From contig NZ_JAKWBN010000010.1 in assembly GCF_022511585.1 (NCBI RefSeq), forward strand, positions 1-64,000: 64,000 bases of DNA. The letters run 5' to 3'. This DNA comes from Shimazuella soli. GTDB taxonomy: Bacteria; Bacillota; Bacilli; Thermoactinomycetales; Thermoactinomycetaceae. The notes below the pieces were generated by a model. That model was not told the origin of the DNA. It saw nothing but the letters and a program-made list of their open reading frames with translations, and searched no databases. Below, in pieces: positions 61,055 through 64,000 of this stretch. The position numbers were made by a program, and so were the translations under genes. Position 1 is the stretch's first letter, and the number at the start of each line of letters is the position of its first letter.

Positions 61055-61915
61055 ATGAACCAAGATCTCACATATATTATAAATCATGTATTTAACAATA
61101 ACGTTGTCTTAGTAATAGACCTATCATCTAACAAAGAAACGATCTTGCTAGGAAAAGGACTGGGCTTTCAGCAAAAAAAAGGCGCTCTCCTCCCTCACAA
61201 CGATGTCCGCATTGAGAAAAAATTTTACTTAGAAGATGAACAATACTTAGCTCAATATCGAGACTTACTCACACAAGTAGATAAAGATGTATTTGGTATA
61301 TCAGAAGAAATCATCGGACTTATCTCTAAAGAGTTTACAGACAATATAAACGAGTATGTACACCTAGCATTGCCAGACCATATTCAGTTCGCCTTGTATC
61401 GTATTCGCAACGGATTAAAAATAATTAACCCTTTTCTATTTGAGATAAAAACCTTGTACAGCAAAGAATTTTCATTAGCCGTTCAAGCAGCGGAGTTACT
61501 TTCCAGCACATTTGATATAGAAATACCCGAAAGTGAAATCGGATTTTTAGCTCTACATATTCATTCCGCATTAAATTTTGTGCCTGTCCATCGAACCGTA
61601 ACCTTTGCAAGCTTATTAGCAGATTTTGTGGAGATGATAGAAAAGGAACAAAAACATTCAATTGACCGAAGTAGTACAGAGTATCTTCAGTTCGTAACAA
61701 ATTTTCGCTTTGCTATTGAGCGAAAAAAAGATTCTATAAACAAAAACTCATTTCTGCTTGGAAGTATTGAGTCTACCTTACCGGTTGCTTATTCCTATTC
61801 CAAAAGGCTGCTTTGTTTAATCGAAACTCGTTTGGAGATAATTCCAAATAGGGAAGAAATCACTTTACTTTCCATAGATATTGATCGCTTGATCAAAAGA
61901 GGAGAAGATTGTTGA
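61055..61915 (+). CDS. BglG/GlcT-family transcription antiterminator
   Basis: 286 residues: CAT RNA-binding domain (about 1-55; VFNNNVVLVIDLS, ILLGKGLGFQQKKG), PRD1 (about 65-170) with histidines in EYVHLALPDHI and LALHIHSAL, and PRD2 (about 175-286). Against the GlcT/LicT pattern the two PRD2 histidines appear replaced (QFVTNFRFAIER and SIDIDRL). PTS enzymes normally phosphorylate these sites. The gene is preceded by its own RAT and terminator and followed by EIIA and nag genes, so it probably controls N-acetylglucosamine use rather than ptsG. ATG at 61055 follows AAGGTG at six bases. It overlaps the EIIA gene. Confidence 0.85.
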   Translation: MNQDLTYIINHVFNNNVVLVIDLSSNKETILLGKGLGFQQKKGALLPHNDVRIEKKFYLEDEQYLAQYRDLLTQVDKDVFGISEEIIGLISKEFTDNINEYVHLALPDHIQFALYRIRNGLKIINPFLFEIKTLYSKEFSLAVQAAELLSSTFDIEIPESEIGFLALHIHSALNFVPVHRTVTFASLLADFVEMIEKEQKHSIDRSSTEYLQFVTNFRFAIERKKDSINKNSFLLGSIESTLPVAYSYSKRLLCLIETRLEIIPNREEITLLSIDIDRLIKRGEDC

Positions 61916-62399
61916 CGTTCTCAAAATGGTTCTCATCGAAAAAATTAACTATTGCCGCTCCCATAACAGGCAATCTAGTTACATTAGACCAAGTTCCTGA
62001 TCCTGTTTTTTCTCAAAAAATGACAGGTGATGGTGTTGCGATCGAACCAAGTGAGGGAAAAGTAATAGCACCTTTTGACGGAAGAGTGATCCATTTATTT
62101 GAAACAAATCATGCTATTGTCTTAGAAAATACAAATCAAGTTCAAGTGCTCATTCACATTGGTTTGGATACGGTAAACTTAGAAGGTGAAGGTTTTACTT
62201 CATATAAACAAATTGGAGATGAAGTGAAAAAGGGTGAAAACTAATTGATTTTGATATGCTTAAAATAAAAGCTGCTGGGTATCCAACCATTTCCCCTGTC
62301 GTCATCACAAATAGCGAAATCGTTGCGGAACAAAAAATATTGATTCAAGGTTCTGTTTTTGCTGGTAAAGATGATATTTTATCCATTCACCTAAAGTAG
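61912..62399 (+). pseudogene. PTS EIIA (glucose family), frameshifted
   Basis: The reading from TTG at 61912 gives an EIIA-Glc-type domain: TIAAPITGNLVTLDQVPDPVF, GDGVAIEPSEGKVIAPFDG and the phosphohistidine segment VLIHIGLDTVNLEGEGF. It stops after KKGEN at 62242-62244. The missing end is in another frame: LIDFDMLKIKAAGYPTISPVV and ITNSE, ending at 62399. Restoring one A in the AAAA run near 62236-62240 yields a complete 162-residue protein. It may be a true inactivation or a sequence error. AGGAG precedes the start inside the end of the antiterminator gene. It would pass phosphate to a GlcNAc permease encoded elsewhere. Confidence 0.88.
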
Positions 62400-62409
62400 G
62401 AGGAATGCT

Positions 62410-63585
62410 ATGAGTAAAACAGCTCTTTTAGGGAAGGTAATCACCAAACATCACTGCATAGACGAAGGTATAGTCGTAGCAGAAAACACCAAAATTGTCT
62501 TTGTTGGAAATCAAGCAGATTACGATCTTCAAAAAGATTCTGATATACATGTTTTGAACTATCCTAATGGATGGATTATCCCAGGATTGATCGATATACA
62601 TGTCCATGGTAATGCTAACTTTGATGTTATGGATGGCAAAGTAGAATCTTTGTATGGAATTGCGAAGAGTTTAAGCAGCTATGGTGTAACTAGTTTTCTG
62701 GCAACGACCATGACAATGCCTATAGATCAAATTATTCAAGCTATTCATGCTGTAATGCAATATCAACAAAATCCAAGCCCCTATGCCAGACTCATTGGTG
62801 TTCACCTTGAAGGTCCATTTATAAGTCCAAAACGAAAAGGTGCCCAAAAAGAAGAAGATATCTTACATCCAACTCATGAAAAGCTGGAACAAATCCAAAC
62901 TTTACTTCAAGACAAGCTTAAAGTAGTTACTATTGCACCTGAAATACCACATGCCTTAGAAACTATTAAAATCCTAAGCAAAAACGGTATCATCTGTTCG
63001 ATTGGACATTCAGACGCAACAGAAAAACAAGTAAAAAAAGCTTTGGATTCTGGAGCTACCCATTTCACACACCTATTTAATGCAATGAGAGAATTACATC
63101 ATCGAGAACCTGGTGTTGTAGGAAGTGCTCTTATCCATCATGACTCATCGTGTGACATTATTGCTGATATGATCCATGTTCACCCGAGCGTTGTGCGTCT
63201 TGTCTTCGAGCTAAAAACGAGGGAAAAGCTTTTATTGATCAGTGATGGTATGCGCGCTGTGGGTATGGGAGATGGGATTTTTCATTTGGGTGGTCAAAAA
63301 GTAAATGTTCATCACTGTATTGCGCGATTAGATGACGGATCCTTAGCTGGCAGCACTCTAACTTTAAACAAAGCTGTACAAAATATGGCAAATATAGTCG
63401 GTACATCACTTGTGGATGCAGTGTATATGGCTTCCACTTCACCTGCAAAAAAATTAGGAATTGATCACCATAAAGGTAGTTTAGAAATAGGAAAAGATGC
63501 CGATATAGTAGTATTATCTGATGATTTTAACGTGAATCTCACTATGATTGAGGGACAGATCGTGCATCAGGAGGATCATCAATGA
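62410..63585 (+). CDS. nagA: N-acetylglucosamine-6-phosphate deacetylase
   Basis: Removes the acetyl group of GlcNAc-6-P, the first step after uptake. In 391 residues the amidohydrolase motifs are IDIHVHGN near 60, HLEGPFISPKRKGA near 135, IGHSDAT near 198, FTHLFNAM near 218 and ISDGMRAVG near 278, all complete. AGGAGGA lies before the ATG. Start is 10 bases after the EIIA frame, and the end overlaps nagB by 4 bases. Confidence 0.96.
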   Translation: MSKTALLGKVITKHHCIDEGIVVAENTKIVFVGNQADYDLQKDSDIHVLNYPNGWIIPGLIDIHVHGNANFDVMDGKVESLYGIAKSLSSYGVTSFLATTMTMPIDQIIQAIHAVMQYQQNPSPYARLIGVHLEGPFISPKRKGAQKEEDILHPTHEKLEQIQTLLQDKLKVVTIAPEIPHALETIKILSKNGIICSIGHSDATEKQVKKALDSGATHFTHLFNAMRELHHREPGVVGSALIHHDSSCDIIADMIHVHPSVVRLVFELKTREKLLLISDGMRAVGMGDGIFHLGGQKVNVHHCIARLDDGSLAGSTLTLNKAVQNMANIVGTSLVDAVYMASTSPAKKLGIDHHKGSLEIGKDADIVVLSDDFNVNLTMIEGQIVHQEDHQ

Positions 63586-64000
63586 TACAGCTCGCTATTT
63601 TCGAAGATTACCAGTCATTGAGCAGACAAGCTGCAAAACATATCGTTGATCTCATCAGAAAAAAACCGAATGCTGTTCTTGGGCTAGCTACTGGTAGTAC
63701 ACCACTAGGATTATACCAAGAGCTTGTAAACATGTATAAAGAATCAAAAGTCGACTTTTCAAACGTTGTTACTTTTAATCTTGACGAATATGTTGGTTTA
63801 CCACATGATCATCCCCAAAGCTATTATTACTTTATGAGACAACATTTGTTTTCCAAAGTTAACATATCGACTGCAAACATCCATTTCCCGCGAGGTTTGT
63901 TTGAGGATGCTGGAAAGGCTTGTCGAGAGTACGAACAACAACTTCAAGACATTGGCCGTATTGACCTGCAAATTCTCGGAATCGGTTCAAATGGGCATAT
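63582..64000 (+). CDS. nagB: Glucosamine-6-phosphate deaminase (partial)
   Basis: Converts glucosamine-6-P to fructose-6-P and ammonia. The 139 visible residues start MIQLAIFEDYQ and include GLATGSTPLGLY near 42, NLDEYVGL near 72 and GIGSNGHI at the right edge; the rest, including part of the active site, lies beyond the window. ATG at 63582 overlaps the nagA stop (ATGA), with AGGAGG upstream. Ammonia and fructose-6-P link the operon to glycolysis and to nitrogen supply. Confidence 0.95.
   Translation, partial: MIQLAIFEDYQSLSRQAAKHIVDLIRKKPNAVLGLATGSTPLGLYQELVNMYKESKVDFSNVVTFNLDEYVGLPHDHPQSYYYFMRQHLFSKVNISTANIHFPRGLFEDAGKACREYEQQLQDIGRIDLQILGIGSNGH

Noticed and set aside
1-64000. CRISPR array, tRNA or rRNA genes
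   Set aside because: No regularly spaced repeats and no cloverleaf or rRNA-like sequence were found on reading both strands.

Overview
This window is about 64 kb of AT-rich chromosome from a spore-forming, low-GC Gram-positive bacterium of the Bacillales. The evidence is the sporulation genes (spoVK, cotE, spoVS, spoIIIE, ylzJ) and long runs of Bacillus-type gene order: tepA-ylzJ-spoIIIE, ymfF-ymfH-ymfI-ymfJ-ymfK-rodZ-pgsA-cinA-recA-rny-ymdB-spoVS, korAB, miaB-ymcA-cotE-mutS-mutL, and miaA-hfq-spoVK-ynbB-glnR-glnA. A Thermoactinomycetaceae-type host fits, but that is inference. Most genes lie on the minus strand, so the core reads from right to left.

Layout. 1-123: the last 30 codons and right end of an IS3-family element that starts outside the window. 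147-15571: core housekeeping genes, namely nitrogen control (glnR-glnA), mismatch repair (mutS-mutL), tRNA modification (miaA, miaB), hfq and spore coat genes, plus a COOH-NH2 ligase gene between mutS and cotE. 15572-27313: an accessory island between miaB and korB, which are neighbours in many Bacillus genomes. It holds a GC-rich orphan ORF, a rifampin phosphotransferase, a tightly regulated cytochrome P450, a MITE-like element, RNase Z, an AraC/hydrolase/SnoaL/SDR cluster facing an EamA exporter, a structured GC-rich non-coding stretch and a DUF192 gene. 27345-33938: korAB, a dipeptidase, spoVS, ymdB and rny. 34324-39418: recA-recX followed by an SbcD-like nuclease and an SbcC/Rad50-like ATPase split over three overlapping genes. 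39652-52118: DUF59 protein, DEAD-box helicase, cinA, pgsA, four tandem RodZ-type genes where Bacillus has one, and the ymfK-ymfF series. 52282-57963: a remnant of a nucleoside-binding lipoprotein gene, spoIIIE, a CcpA-controlled secreted lipase, ylzJ, tepA and a sortase-signal protein. 58141-60659: VOC protein and a MarR-controlled drug exporter. 60893-64000: an N-acetylglucosamine operon (antiterminator, EIIA, nagA, nagB) preceded by promoter, cre site, RAT and terminator.

The most interesting items are the three-piece Rad50-like operon fused to recA-recX, the fourfold RodZ array, the antitermination-controlled nag operon whose antiterminator seems to lack the PRD2 histidines, the paired TTGTACAA operators in the island, and the GC-rich structured element. 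Two genes (a hydrolase and the EIIA) carry single-base frameshifts in homopolymer runs; these may be real or may be assembly errors. No tRNA, rRNA or CRISPR array was seen.
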